A stretch of 64,000 bases of DNA from Rhizobium etli 8C-3 (GCF_001908375.1 NZ_CP017241.1:1181001-1245000), one strand, 5' to 3'; positions 8,393 to 18,841 are shown, counted from the first letter of the stretch. Numbers and translations: made by a program. Notes: generated by a model not told the origin, from the sequence alone.

Positions 8393-10609
8393 ATGGAGCG
8401 CCGTCTTGCAGCAATTCTGATCGCTGACGTCGCGGGTTACAGCCGTTTGAGCCAGATCGACGAAGAGGGCACGCGTCGCTGTTTCCAGGCGGATATGGAC
8501 GACATCATCCTGCCCAAGATTGCCGAACATCACGGCCGGCTGGTGAAGACCATGGGCGACGGCCTGCTTGTTGAATTTCACAGCGTTGTCGATGCCTTGC
8601 ATTGCGCAATCGACGTCCAGCGCGAAAAGGCTCTGCAAGAAGCAGCAAGGTTGACGCCGATGCGGCTCGATTTCCGCATCGGCGTCAACCTTGGAGACAT
8701 CATTGTCGAGGGCGACGACATTCACGGCGATGGCGTCAATATCGCGGACCGCATACAGGCGCTGGCCGAGCCGGGCGGGATCGCCATCTCCGGCACGACT
8801 TTCGATCAGGTAAAAACCAAGCTCGACGTGGGCTTTATCTCGCTTGGAAGGCAGAAAGTCAAAAGCATCGCCGAGCCTATCCGCGCCTACCGCATCGTGC
8901 TGGATCCGAACAAAGCGCGGATATTGCAGACGAGCTTCAGGCGTCTCTTGAGGATGCCTTCCGGCTTTGCGGCTGCCATTGCCGTCCTGCTTTCGGCCGC
9001 TCCCACAGCCTACTGGTGGCAACCTTGGGACCTTGGCCCGACGCCAACGGCGGTCGAGCGCTTCGCCTATCCCCTGCCGGACAAACCTTCCGTGGCGGTG
9101 TTGCCGTTCATCAATGTCAGCGGTGATACCGAGCAGGATCATCTGGCGCAGGGACTGACCGACGACCTGATCACGGAGCTGTCCAAGGTCTCGGGGCTCT
9201 TCGTCATCGCCAGGCATTCGGTATTTGCCGTTCAAGTCGGTGCAGGCAAGATCCAGGATGTTGCAGCGGAGCTGGGCGTCCACTACGTGCTCGAAGGCAC
9301 GTTGCAGCGCGCGGGACCGCGTCTGCGCATCAACGTCAAGTTGATAGACGCGCTGAGCGGGCTTTCGGTTTGGGCCGAGCGCTACGACCGCCAATATGCC
9401 GATCTGTTCGCAATTCAGGACGACGTCACCGGCAAGATCATCTCCGCGCTCGCGGTAGAACTGAGCGATGGCGAGCGCACGCAGCTGGAGCGGATACCGA
9501 GCGACAATCTTGAAGCCTATGATTACTACATGCGGGCCGAGCAGGAGGGCCTTGCCTATAGCGACGTGGAAACCTATCGCCGCACGCTATCCTATTATCA
9601 GAAGGCGATCGATCTCGATCCGGACTTTGCCGATGCGCATGCCGGCATTGCGCGCGTTGCCGTCGACGTCTGGCGCAATGACTACAACTTCTTATGGTCG
9701 GCGGCGGTGGCGCGCAAGATCGCCTATGATGCGGCCGGACAAGCGCTCAAGCTCGACCCCGACAACGCGCGCGCCCACACCGTTCTTGCCCTGCTGCAGC
9801 TGGTTGACGGTCGGGCCGCGGAGGCGCGCGACTCGGCAAAGCGGGCGGTGGAGGCGCAGCCCAACAGTGCGGAAGCCTTCGGCAACCTGGCTTTGATCCT
9901 CGTCCATACGGGAAGTCACGAAGAAGCGGTCGCTGAGCTGGAAAAGGCTTTGCGGCTCGATCCCGCTCCCCCGCCGAGCTTCCAGCTGCTGGCCGGAATC
10001 GTCTTTTACACCGCGCGGGAAAACAGGCGCGCAATTCCGCTCATCGAGGCGGCGCGGGATGCGCTGCCCAACGCGGAGCCTGCACGCGAGTACCTGACGG
10101 CAGCCTATGCCCATGAAGGGGACCTGGCTCGCGGCGCCCAGGAAAAGGCCAAGCTTCTGGAACTGTTTCCGGACGCCAACCTTACCTACTACAACTATCT
10201 CTACGACTATTGGCGCGAAGACGACCTGGAGCATCATCTGGCGGGATTGCGCGCGGCCCGGATTCCGGAATGGCCGTTCGGTTTTGCCGGTTCGCAAGCC
10301 GATCAGCTTGATGCAGAAGCCCTGCGCAACCTGATCGGCGACAAGACATGGAACGGAAAACACAAGAACGGGACGGTGTTCGTCCAGTATTTCGACAAGG
10401 CGGGCAATACCGCCTACCGCAGCGCCAATACCAACATCACCGGCACGGTGGAGGTGCAGGGAAACCGGCTCTGCGAGCGCTTCGGCGGCTATTTTCTCGA
10501 TCGCATGGTGTGCGGGCAGGTCTACAGAAACAAGGACGCCGCCCAAGGCGGCGCCCAGTATGTTCACGTAACCCCGCAGGCGCTGAAGTTCTTCTCGCTG
10601 AACCCGTGA
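8393..10609 (+). CDS. Class III adenylate/guanylate cyclase with TPR region
   Basis: A 738-residue protein. The N-terminal class III cyclase domain (about 1-170) has the metal-binding ILIADVAGYSRL start (D12) and KTMGDGLLVEF. A hydrophobic segment near 184-203 may be a single membrane helix. The PSVAVLPFINVSGD block that follows is typical of the TolB-like/FlgO region of cyclase-TPR proteins, and several TPRs cover about 390-590. Beyond about residue 640 lies a C-terminal module of about 95 residues with paired cysteines, discussed as a finding. It probably makes cAMP on an unknown cue. GGGGAAG lies just before the start. It converges on the YHS gene, with the two stops nearly touching. Confidence 0.87.
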   Translation: MERRLAAILIADVAGYSRLSQIDEEGTRRCFQADMDDIILPKIAEHHGRLVKTMGDGLLVEFHSVVDALHCAIDVQREKALQEAARLTPMRLDFRIGVNLGDIIVEGDDIHGDGVNIADRIQALAEPGGIAISGTTFDQVKTKLDVGFISLGRQKVKSIAEPIRAYRIVLDPNKARILQTSFRRLLRMPSGFAAAIAVLLSAAPTAYWWQPWDLGPTPTAVERFAYPLPDKPSVAVLPFINVSGDTEQDHLAQGLTDDLITELSKVSGLFVIARHSVFAVQVGAGKIQDVAAELGVHYVLEGTLQRAGPRLRINVKLIDALSGLSVWAERYDRQYADLFAIQDDVTGKIISALAVELSDGERTQLERIPSDNLEAYDYYMRAEQEGLAYSDVETYRRTLSYYQKAIDLDPDFADAHAGIARVAVDVWRNDYNFLWSAAVARKIAYDAAGQALKLDPDNARAHTVLALLQLVDGRAAEARDSAKRAVEAQPNSAEAFGNLALILVHTGSHEEAVAELEKALRLDPAPPPSFQLLAGIVFYTARENRRAIPLIEAARDALPNAEPAREYLTAAYAHEGDLARGAQEKAKLLELFPDANLTYYNYLYDYWREDDLEHHLAGLRAARIPEWPFGFAGSQADQLDAEALRNLIGDKTWNGKHKNGTVFVQYFDKAGNTAYRSANTNITGTVEVQGNRLCERFGGYFLDRMVCGQVYRNKDAAQGGAQYVHVTPQALKFFSLNP

Positions 10610-10610
10610 A

Positions 10611-11132
10611 TCACTTGGCCGACATATGCTGCCAGTCCTTGCGCGCTTTGTCGGAAATCAGGGTGCTTTGTACCTGCGACCAGTGCTTTTGGGAATTGAC
10701 CACCTTGGTCGGCTTTTTCTCGAACCCTTCCGCGGCACCGGGATCGTAACTCAAATAGAGCTTGCCATCGATGATCCGCCATGCCTTCGGATCGATATTG
10801 GTCGTGACGGTTCCGAAGGAAACGCCGTCAGCGCAATAGCCGCCGTACTGAGGCGCATATCTGCCGGGTTCGGCAATGAAGCGGTCGCGGTTTTCGGAAC
10901 TGGTGAAATGCCATTCGGCACCCAGCCACCGATACGAATGGGCCGGAGATCCTTCCACGGCCCTGTTCTCGGTAAAATAGGCCACCGGATCGTAGCCCTT
11001 GATCGCCACGTCCCCGAAATAGCCGGTGTTCACCGGCTCTTGCGCAAATGCCGGCTGCGCAAATGCCAAGAGCATCGCGGCGCCAGCGATAATATAGGCG
11101 ACGGTGCCGCCTGTCTGCTTGCGATATGACAT
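10611..11132 (-). CDS. Secreted YHS-domain protein
   Basis: A 173-residue exported protein with a signal peptide at about 1-30 (a hydrophobic core ending QPAFAQ). The mature part carries a YHS-type domain: IKGYDPVAYFTENRAV, the HFTSSENRDRF stretch and PQYGGYCADGVSFG. YHS domains are small, often metal-associated folds. I chose the internal ATG at 11132 because GGGAGA lies 8 nt upstream and the signal peptide follows at once; the longer open frame upstream is arginine-rich and runs into the ankyrin gene. It is transcribed 41 bp behind the ankyrin gene, probably as one operon. Confidence 0.83.
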   Translation of the reverse strand: MSYRKQTGGTVAYIIAGAAMLLAFAQPAFAQEPVNTGYFGDVAIKGYDPVAYFTENRAVEGSPAHSYRWLGAEWHFTSSENRDRFIAEPGRYAPQYGGYCADGVSFGTVTTNIDPKAWRIIDGKLYLSYDPGAAEGFEKKPTKVVNSQKHWSQVQSTLISDKARKDWQHMSAK

Positions 11133-11173
11133 GTGTCCATTCTCCCAGTTCGGGCAATGAGATGCAGCAAGCG

Positions 11174-11764
11174 TTATTTCCGCTTCGTGCACTCGCCGTA
11201 TAGCCAGTCGCCGACCAGGTCGGCCTGCTGGCAAACAGCGCCCGCTTTCAAAAGCAGATCTGCGGCATCCCAATGGGATCGCCATCCGGCCTGCGTCAAC
11301 GGCGTGTAGCCGTTGCGTTCCTTCGCCTCTATGTTTGCCTTGTGCGAGACGAGAAAGGCGACGACATCGGCATGCCCTTCTTCGGCCGCCGCATGAAGCG
11401 GCGACATTTGGTAGAAGTTCTTTTCATCATTGATCGACGCACCCTTCGATACGAGCAGTTCGACGACATCAAGATGTCCGCCATAGGCGGCCGCGTGCAA
11501 CGCCGTCAGCCCGCCTTTGTTTCTGATCTGGATATCGGCGCCTTCTTCGAGCAGAAGCGCGACGATATCCTTGTTGCCGGCAAGTGCCGCGATCAGTAGC
11601 GGCGGCTCTCCTGCCGCATCCGGCTCGGCGATGTTCGCGCCCTGACCGACAAGCTTGCCGGCATGTTCAAGATTGCCGTCCCTTGCCGCTTCGTGCAGAG
11701 GACTAGCCCAAGCGAGCGATATTCCAAGCAGGATGCCCAACGCAGATGTGCCGACGACCCTCAT
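11174..11764 (-). CDS. Periplasmic ankyrin-repeat protein
   Basis: A 196-residue protein with an N-terminal signal peptide (about 1-20, ending SLAWA). Four to five ankyrin repeats follow, for example SPLHEAARDGNLEHAGKLV, GLTALHAAAYGGHLDVVELL and SPLHAAAEEGHADVVAFL. The C-terminus has a Cys-containing tail (VCQQADLVGDWLYGECTKRK). Periplasmic ankyrin proteins of this size often pair with redox enzymes; here the operon partner downstream is a YHS-domain protein. The partner protein is unknown. It is divergent from degP, with 252 bp between the starts. Confidence 0.85.
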   Translation of the reverse strand: MRVVGTSALGILLGISLAWASPLHEAARDGNLEHAGKLVGQGANIAEPDAAGEPPLLIAALAGNKDIVALLLEEGADIQIRNKGGLTALHAAAYGGHLDVVELLVSKGASINDEKNFYQMSPLHAAAEEGHADVVAFLVSHKANIEAKERNGYTPLTQAGWRSHWDAADLLLKAGAVCQQADLVGDWLYGECTKRK

Positions 11765-12016
11765 CGCATGCCCCTTGCCCGAAGGCGACCTCGTAGAAGC
11801 GGAGAATATTTAAGGTATCATGAATATATCTGAGGGAGCAAGGAGTACGGCGCGCAACCCGTCGAGGCGCCCCGGACACCGGGATCTGTACGGCCTTTGT
11901 TCCTACATTACGAATTTTTCATTGAGCGGACAGTTCGCAGTAAGGTGCGGCATCCTATATGTCCATCCATAGACCTATCCGGCATTGGCCGGGACGAAGA
12001 CAAGAAGGTGCCTAAG

Positions 12017-13573
12017 ATGTTCAAGACTCCCTCCCTCAAAACGATGCTGAAGGCGTCCACAGTCGCAGGTCTCGCTGCCGCCGTGTTTGCAACCGGTGTG
12101 CCGCTTGAGATCACGCGTTCCTACGCCGAAGCCGTCAATGTTCAAGCTCCGTCGGTCCCGAGCTTTGCGAATGTCGTCGACGCCGTTTCCCCTGCCGTCG
12201 TTTCCGTTCGCGTCGAATCGCGGATCAATCCGGCCTCCGACAGCACCGATGGCTTCGCGTTCGATTTCAACGGCCGCGGTTTCGACGATCTTCCGGACGA
12301 CCATCCGCTGAAGCGCTTCTTCAGGCAGTTCGGCGAACAAGGCCCGAACGGTCCGCAGGGCGGCCCGAACAGAAGGTTTGGCCCGCCCGATGGCAAGGGT
12401 CGCCTGCGCCCAGTCGCACAAGGCTCCGGCTTCTTCATTTCCGAAGACGGCTATGTCGTCACCAACAATCACGTCGTTTCCGACGGCTCGGCCTTCGTTG
12501 CCGTCATGACCGACGGTACCGAGTTTGACGCCAAGCTGATCGGCAGGGATCCGCGCACGGACCTCGCAGTGCTCAAGGTTGACGGCAAGGGCCGCAAGTT
12601 CACCTATGTCAACTGGGCCGACGACAACAACGTGCGCGTCGGTGACTGGGTCGTGGCGGTCGGCAATCCGTTCGGTCTCGGCGGCACGGTAACGGCAGGC
12701 ATCATCTCGGCCCGTGGCCGCGATATCGGTTCCGGTCCTTATGACGACTACCTTCAGGTGGACGCAGCCGTGAACCGCGGCAATTCGGGTGGTCCGACCT
12801 TCAACCTCAGTGGCCAGGTGGTTGGCATCAACACCGCCATCTTCTCGCCGTCGGGCGGCAGCGTCGGCATCGCCTTTGCGATCCCGGCTTCGACTGCCAG
12901 GGACGTCGTTGCCGACCTGATGAAGGACGGTACGGTTTCGCGCGGCTATCTCGGCGTGCAGATCCAGCCGGTTACCAAGGACATCGCCGATTCGCTCGGG
13001 CTGTCGGAAGCCAACGGCGCGCTGGTCGTCTCGGCTCAGGATGGAACGCCGGGCCAGAAGGCGGGCATGAAGGCTGGCGACGTCGTCACTGCCGTCAACG
13101 GCGAAACGGTCAAGGATGCCCGCGATCTCAGCCGCCGAATCGGCGCCATGCAGCCTGGCAGCAAGGTCGAAGTGTCGGTCTGGCGCGACGGCAAGGCTCA
13201 GTCACTTACCGTTGAGCTCGGCACCTTGCCGGTTGACCAGAAGGACGCTTCCAACGACGACAATCCGGCACCGCAGCCCGAGGCGCCGGCATCCGAAAAG
13301 GCGCTCGCCGACCTTGGCCTGACAGTCGGTCCCTCCGATGACGGCAAGGGTCTGACGATCACCGGCATCGACGCGGATTCGGATGCTGCCGACAAGGGCA
13401 TCAAGCAAGGCGAAAAGATCACCTCGGTGAACAACCAGCAGGTCTCGAGCGCCGATGATGTCGTCAGGGTTCTGAACCAGGCGAAGAAGGACGGCCGAAC
13501 CCGGGCTCTCTTCCAGATCCAGTCCCAGGAAGGCAGCCGCTTCGTTGCGCTGCCGATCAACGGCCAAGGCTGA
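12017..13573 (+). CDS. degP: DegP/HtrA-type periplasmic serine protease
   Basis: A 518-residue Do-family protease. A signal peptide spans about 1-38, then a glycine/asparagine-rich loop, and then the trypsin-like domain with the triad H152 (TNNHVV), D182 (RTDLAVL) and S257 (GNSGGP). Two PDZ domains follow (about 285-380 and 425-515). It degrades or refolds misfolded envelope proteins. I chose the ATG at 12017 for the AAGGTG site 7 nt upstream and the signal peptide that follows; the open frame reaches back to 11897. A strong terminator follows the stop, and a two-component pair lies downstream. Confidence 0.93.
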   Translation: MFKTPSLKTMLKASTVAGLAAAVFATGVPLEITRSYAEAVNVQAPSVPSFANVVDAVSPAVVSVRVESRINPASDSTDGFAFDFNGRGFDDLPDDHPLKRFFRQFGEQGPNGPQGGPNRRFGPPDGKGRLRPVAQGSGFFISEDGYVVTNNHVVSDGSAFVAVMTDGTEFDAKLIGRDPRTDLAVLKVDGKGRKFTYVNWADDNNVRVGDWVVAVGNPFGLGGTVTAGIISARGRDIGSGPYDDYLQVDAAVNRGNSGGPTFNLSGQVVGINTAIFSPSGGSVGIAFAIPASTARDVVADLMKDGTVSRGYLGVQIQPVTKDIADSLGLSEANGALVVSAQDGTPGQKAGMKAGDVVTAVNGETVKDARDLSRRIGAMQPGSKVEVSVWRDGKAQSLTVELGTLPVDQKDASNDDNPAPQPEAPASEKALADLGLTVGPSDDGKGLTITGIDADSDAADKGIKQGEKITSVNNQQVSSADDVVRVLNQAKKDGRTRALFQIQSQEGSRFVALPINGQG

Positions 13574-13591
13574 TCCTCCCCCTTGGCCTAA

Positions 13592-13629
13592 AAAGGGAGC
13601 CGCGATCCGAGCTGCGCGCGGCTCCCTTT
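13592..13629 (+). terminator. Strong hairpin terminator after degP
   Basis: AAAGGGAGCCGCG at 13592-13604 pairs perfectly with CGCGGCTCCCTTT at 13617-13629 (13 bp, 12-nt loop). The 3' side continues CTCCATCCTTTT. It ends only 26 nt before the upstream candidate start of the response regulator, which matters for how that gene is expressed. Confidence 0.82.
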
Positions 13630-13655
13630 CTCCATCCTTTTCAAGGACGACGGCG

Positions 13656-14402
13656 ATGACCCCACTGCAACAGGATGACGCTTTGAGCTTTGCCCAAACG
13701 CAACCGGCAGGTAATGTCGGCCGCATGAAGATTCTCATCATCGAAGACGATCTTGAAGCCGCGGCCTACCTCACCAAGGCCTTTCGCGAGGCGGGCATCG
13801 TCGCCGATCACGCAAGCGACGGCGAAAGCGGGCTCTTCATGGGGTCCGAAAACAGCTACGACGTGATCGTCATCGACCGCATGCTGCCGCGCCGCGACGG
13901 GTTATCCGTCATCAGCGAGTTGCGGCGCAAGGGCATTCATACGCCGCTTCTCATTCTTTCCGCCCTGGGCCAGGTCGATGACCGCGTGACCGGACTTCGC
14001 GCCGGCGGCGACGACTATCTGCCGAAGCCCTATGCGTTCAGCGAGCTTCTCGCCCGGGTCGAAGTGCTCGGCCGCCGCAAGGGGACGCCGGAGCAGGACG
14101 TGGTCTACCGCGTGGGGGACCTTGAACTCGACCGGCTTTCCCATGAAGTCCGGCGCGGCGGCAAGGAAATCCCGCTGCAGCCGCGAGAATTCCGCCTTCT
14201 CGAATATCTGATGAAGAATGCCGGTCAGGTCGTCACGCGCACGATGCTGCTCGAGCATGTCTGGGATTACCACTTCGATCCGCAGACGAACGTTATCGAC
14301 GTGCATGTCTCGCGCCTGCGTTCGAAGATCGAGAAGGACTTCAGCCGGCCGCTGCTGAAGACGATCCGCGGTGCGGGATACATGATCAAGGACGAGGGAT
14401 GA
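13656..14402 (+). CDS. OmpR-family response regulator downstream of degP
   Basis: A response regulator of 248 residues from the ATG at 13656, or 225 residues from the ATG at 13725, where the canonical MKILIIEDD begins. In the short numbering D51 is the phospho-acceptor (VIVIDRMLPRRDG) and the receiver ends near 115; a winged-helix DNA-binding domain follows (LQPREFRLLEYL, IDVHVSRLRSKI). The longer start has an AAGGA site 8 nt upstream; the shorter one has only a weak AGGT. Its ATGA overlap with the kinase gene marks a coupled pair. Its position after degP suggests control of envelope stress functions, which is inference. Confidence 0.9.
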   Translation: MTPLQQDDALSFAQTQPAGNVGRMKILIIEDDLEAAAYLTKAFREAGIVADHASDGESGLFMGSENSYDVIVIDRMLPRRDGLSVISELRRKGIHTPLLILSALGQVDDRVTGLRAGGDDYLPKPYAFSELLARVEVLGRRKGTPEQDVVYRVGDLELDRLSHEVRRGGKEIPLQPREFRLLEYLMKNAGQVVTRTMLLEHVWDYHFDPQTNVIDVHVSRLRSKIEKDFSRPLLKTIRGAGYMIKDEG

Positions 14403-15805
14403 GCCGTTTCTGGGTTCTCTTCAAGTCCACCGCAGTCCGCCTTTCGGCCCTTTATATCCTGCTTTTCGCAATCTGTGCCGCAACGCTCGTCTTCTACGTG
14501 ACGGCGATGTCGCAGCGACTGCTCAGCGGACAGATCCGCGAGGCCGTCCAGCAGGAAGTCGATGTCGTCAGGCGTGCGTATGATCTTGGGGGCATGAACG
14601 CGCTGCTGCGCGCCATGGAGCGGCGCACGCGCCAGCCAAGCGCCAATCTCTATGTCATTGCCGGCCCGTCGGGCGATATCCTTGCCGGCAACGTCGCCTC
14701 GGTGCAGCCGGGCGTCTTTGAGGAAACCGGCTGGACCTCCGTTCCCTTCTTCTATCAACGCTACGCCGACAGCGGGGTCGATCGCCGCCACATGGCAATC
14801 GCCAATATCTTCGTGCTCGACAACGGCCTGCGCATTCTCGTGGGCCGCGATCTCGGCGAGCCAGAGCGCTTCCGCGTGCTGGTGCGCCAGGCGCTGATGA
14901 TCGCGCTTGCGATCATGGGCCTCGGCGCCATCATCATCTGGTTCGGTATCGGACGCAACGCGCTGAGGCGGATCGATCGCATGTCCGCCGCAAGCAAGAA
15001 GATCATGGCGGGCGATCTCTCGCAGCGCCTGCCGGTCGGCGGTTCGGGCGACGAGTTCGACCGCCTGTCGGTTTCTCTGAACACGATGCTGGAGCGCATC
15101 GAAAAGCTGAATGAAGGTCTGCGGCAGGTTTCCGACAATATTGCTCACGACCTCAAGACGCCGTTGACTCGCCTTCGCAACAAGGCCGCGGATGCGATTG
15201 ACACGGTCAATGAGGATCAGCGCCGCCTGGCCCTGGACGGCATCATCTCGGAATCCGATCAATTGATCCGAACTTTCGATGCGCTACTTATGATCTCGCG
15301 CGTGGAAGCGGGTTCTGTCGCAGCGGAGATGTCGCCAATCGAGCTTTCGACGATCGTTGCCGACAGCGCAGAACTTTACGAGCCGGTTGCCGAAGAGGCC
15401 GGACTGGTGCTGACATCCAGTATCGAACCCGGCATATCCATCCAGGGCAACCGCGAACTGATCGGCCAGGCGATCTTCAATCTGATCGACAACGCGATCA
15501 AATATTCCGGGGATGCCAAGGGCGGTGAAATCAGCCTGAAGCTGCTGCGCCGGCCCGACGGCATTTGCCTTTCGGTGGCCGACCACGGCCCAGGCATTCC
15601 CGCCGACAAGCGCGAGGATGTCGTCAAGCGCTTCGTGCGGCTTGACGAGAGTCGGTCGAAGCCCGGCACGGGCCTTGGCCTTTCGCTGGTCGAGGCAGTG
15701 ATGGAACTGCATGGCGGCACGCTGGAGCTTTCCGACACAGATCCAGGAAGACGAGACGGTCGTGGCCTTACCGTCAGCGTGATTTTCCCCTTCAAGCCTG
15801 CTTAG
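14399..15805 (+). CDS. Sensor histidine kinase, partner of the regulator at 13656
   Basis: A 468-residue EnvZ/TctE-like kinase with membrane helices at about 15-36 and 163-185 bounding a periplasmic domain. A HAMP domain follows at about 185-238. The DHp motif DNIAHDLKTPLTRLRNKA carries H250. The ATPase domain has an N box (NLIDNAIKY), ADHGPGIP and GTGLGLSLVEAV. It is translationally coupled to the regulator by ATGA. glnE starts 81 bp downstream on the same strand and may share the transcript. Confidence 0.9.
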   Translation: MSRFWVLFKSTAVRLSALYILLFAICAATLVFYVTAMSQRLLSGQIREAVQQEVDVVRRAYDLGGMNALLRAMERRTRQPSANLYVIAGPSGDILAGNVASVQPGVFEETGWTSVPFFYQRYADSGVDRRHMAIANIFVLDNGLRILVGRDLGEPERFRVLVRQALMIALAIMGLGAIIIWFGIGRNALRRIDRMSAASKKIMAGDLSQRLPVGGSGDEFDRLSVSLNTMLERIEKLNEGLRQVSDNIAHDLKTPLTRLRNKAADAIDTVNEDQRRLALDGIISESDQLIRTFDALLMISRVEAGSVAAEMSPIELSTIVADSAELYEPVAEEAGLVLTSSIEPGISIQGNRELIGQAIFNLIDNAIKYSGDAKGGEISLKLLRRPDGICLSVADHGPGIPADKREDVVKRFVRLDESRSKPGTGLGLSLVEAVMELHGGTLELSDTDPGRRDGRGLTVSVIFPFKPA

Positions 15806-15886
15806 GGTTGGCCGCCCCGCGTTGTGACCCTAGGTTAGGGGGTCGTATGGCAGCGCTGATTGCGGGCGCGGCCACCGGGAGGTGAA

Positions 15887-18837
15887 ATGCTGACGAAATC
15901 GACACATAGCCTGAAGGATGTGGCTGGCGGTCTGTTGCGCCCGTTGAACCATTCCGAGCTCAAGCTGGCGCTCGCCGACCTTCAGGATATCGGCAGACAC
16001 GAACCGTCGGTCGCCGCGATGCTGAAGGCGGGTGGTCCGCTATCGGACTTCATCGCAGCGGTACTGACGCTTTCGCCCTATCTTCGAGAGATTGCCAATA
16101 TCGACAATGCGGTTGTCGCTGCTGCGATTTCATCGCCTATCGAGCCGCAGATCGAAGAGCTGATTGCAAAGGCGCGCGACTGCTGGAAGCCCGAAGAGGG
16201 GATTTCGCCCGCAGAATCTGCCGTCATGAGCCGGTTGCGGATCATCAAGCGGAAAGTGGCGTTTCTGGTGGCTCTCGCCGATCTCGCCGGGCTCTTCGAC
16301 GGCAGGCAGACGACGGCCTGGCTGAGTGCCCTGGCCGAAGCCTCGGTCAAAGCCGCGATCGACCATCTGCTTTTGTCTGCCCATGATGCCGGCAAACTGC
16401 AATTGAAGGACGCCCACAATCCGAGCGAGGGTTCCGGTCTGGTCGTGCTGGGGATGGGAAAGCTCGGCGCATCGGAACTGAACTATTCGTCCGATATCGA
16501 TCTTGTGGTTTTCTTCGACGAGCATGCCGGCATCGTGCCTGATCCGGATGATGCGATCGACGTCTTTCCGCGGCTGATGCGCCGGCTGGTGCGAATCCTT
16601 CAGGAGCGGACGGCCGACGGATATGTCTTTCGCACCGACCTGCGCCTGCGCCCAGACCCCGGTTCGACGCCGCTTGCGATCCCGGTCGATGCGGCGATGA
16701 TTTATTATGAGGGGCGCGGCCAGAACTGGGAGAGGGCAGCCTTCATCAAGGCGCGGCCCGTTGCCGGGGATATGAAGGCGGGAGAGGGGTTCGCGCGCGG
16801 GCTTGCGCCCTTTGTCTTCCGCAAATACCTGGATTATGCGGCGATCGCCGACATACATTCGATCAAGCGGCAGATCCACGCCCACAGGGGTCACGGGGCA
16901 ATTGCGGTCAAGGGGCACAATGTCAAGCTCGGCCGCGGCGGCATCCGCGAGATCGAGTTCTTCGTGCAGACACAACAGCTGATCGCCGGCGGTCGCATGC
17001 CGGCGCTGCGCAGCCGTGGCACGGAAGAGACGCTTGCCGAACTCACCAAGGCGAAATGGATCGATGCGGAAACGCGCGACGAACTGACGGAGGCCTACTG
17101 GTTTCTCCGTGATGTGGAACACCGCATCCAGATGGTGCGCGACGAGCAGACGCATTTGCTGCCGGAGACAGAGGCCGATCTGAAGCGCATCGCCTTCATG
17201 ATGGGATTTACCGATACGCAAAGTTTTGCTGAGCGGTTGGTGGAGGTGCTGCGGACCGTCGAGCGGCGCTATGCGCGGCTCTTCGAGCAGGAGAACAAAC
17301 TGTCGGCCGATACCGGAAATCTGGTGTTCACGGGCCAGGCCGACGATCCGGATACGCTTGAGACGCTGAAGAAGCTCGGCTTCAAGCGTACGTCCGATAT
17401 TTCCCGCATTATCCGCACCTGGCATTACGGCCGCTATCGTGCGACGCAATCGGTCGAAGCGCGCGAGAGGCTGACGGAGCTCGCGCCGGAACTGCTTCGC
17501 GTCTTCGGCGAAAGCAAGCGGGCCGACGAGGCGCTGCTGCGCTTCGACAGCTTCATTTCCGGCCTGCCTGCCGGCATTCAGCTTTTCTCCTTGCTCGGCA
17601 GCAATCCGGCGCTGCTTTCGCTGATCGTCAACATCATGTCCTCGGCGCCGAAGCTTGCCGAGGTGATCGCCGCCAAGCCGCATGTCTTCGACGGCATGCT
17701 CGATCCGGGACTGATGGCGGAGCTGCCGACGCGTGAGTATCTGGGCGAACGTTTAAGGGCATCGCTGGCGCAGGCGGGCCATTACGAGGAAGTGCTGGAC
17801 CGGCTGCGCATCTTTGCGGCCGAGCAGCGCTTCCTGATCGGCATCCGGCTGTTGACCGGCGCGATCAACGGGCTGATGGCAGCCCGCGCCTTCACCCATC
17901 TCGCCGACCTTGCGATCGAAGCAGCCCTCGATGCGGTCAGGCAGGAGATGCGGGCGGTGCACGGCGATTTTCCCGGCGGCAAGGTCGTCATTGCCGGCAT
18001 GGGCAAGCTTGGCAGCTTCGAATTGACGGCGGGCTCAGACATCGATCTCATCCTGCTCTACGACTATGATGATGCCGCTTCAGAATCCGACGGCGTGAAG
18101 CCATTGGATGCCGTGCGTTACTTTACCCGCTTGACGCAGCGGCTGATCGCGGCGTTCTCGGCGCCGACCGCCGAAGGCGTTCTCTACGAAGTCGACATGC
18201 GGCTTCGCCCGTCGGGCAACAAGGGCCCGGTCGCCACGCGCATCAGGTCTTTCGAGAAATACCAGCGCGACGAGGCTTGGACATGGGAGCATATGGCGCT
18301 CAGCCGCGCTCGTTTGATCTGTGGTGATCAGAGCCTGATGAGCGAGGCGGAACGGATCATCTTGGATGTGCTCTCAAAGAAGCGCGATGCGGCAAAGGTG
18401 AGCCGCGACGTCGCGGAGATGCGTGAACTGATCGACAAGGAGAAAGCGCCGGACGGGATCTGGGATCTGAAACTTGTTCCGGGCGGCGTGATCGATATCG
18501 AATTCATCGCGCAATATCTGGCGCTGATCGCGCCGGCCAGAAACGTCCCTGCGACGATCGGCGGGATGAATACCGGCGAGGCGCTGAAGACGCTCGGCGG
18601 CAAGCTCATGCCGGCGGCAGACCTCGACCTCTGCCTGGAGGCGTTCACGCTCTATACCGAGCTGTCGCAGCTGATTCGGCTTTGCATCGACGGGCCCTTC
18701 GATCCCGCCGAGGCGCCGTCGGGTCTGACCGAGCTGGTGTGCAGGGCAGGGGATTGCCCGGACGTCAAGACGCTTGAAGGTGAGGTCAGACGGCTTTCGA
18801 AGGCTGTCCGGAAGATATTCCAGACGACGGTGAATTC

Positions 18838-18841
<4 letters not shown>
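15887..18841 (+). CDS. glnE: GlnE, glutamine synthetase adenylyltransferase/deadenylase
   Basis: A 984-residue bifunctional enzyme that adds AMP to, or removes it from, glutamine synthetase in response to PII and glutamine. Two nucleotidyltransferase domains are clear: the deadenylase half with GMGKLGASELNYSSDIDLVV and the adenylase half with GMGKLGSFELTAGSDIDLIL. Each is followed by its helical GlnE/GlnD-type domain (LGRGGIREIEFFVQ; LKLVPGGVIDIEFIAQ). I chose the ATG at 15887 for the GGGAGGTG site just upstream. The stop overlaps the convergent pleC-like gene by 4 bp. Confidence 0.95.
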
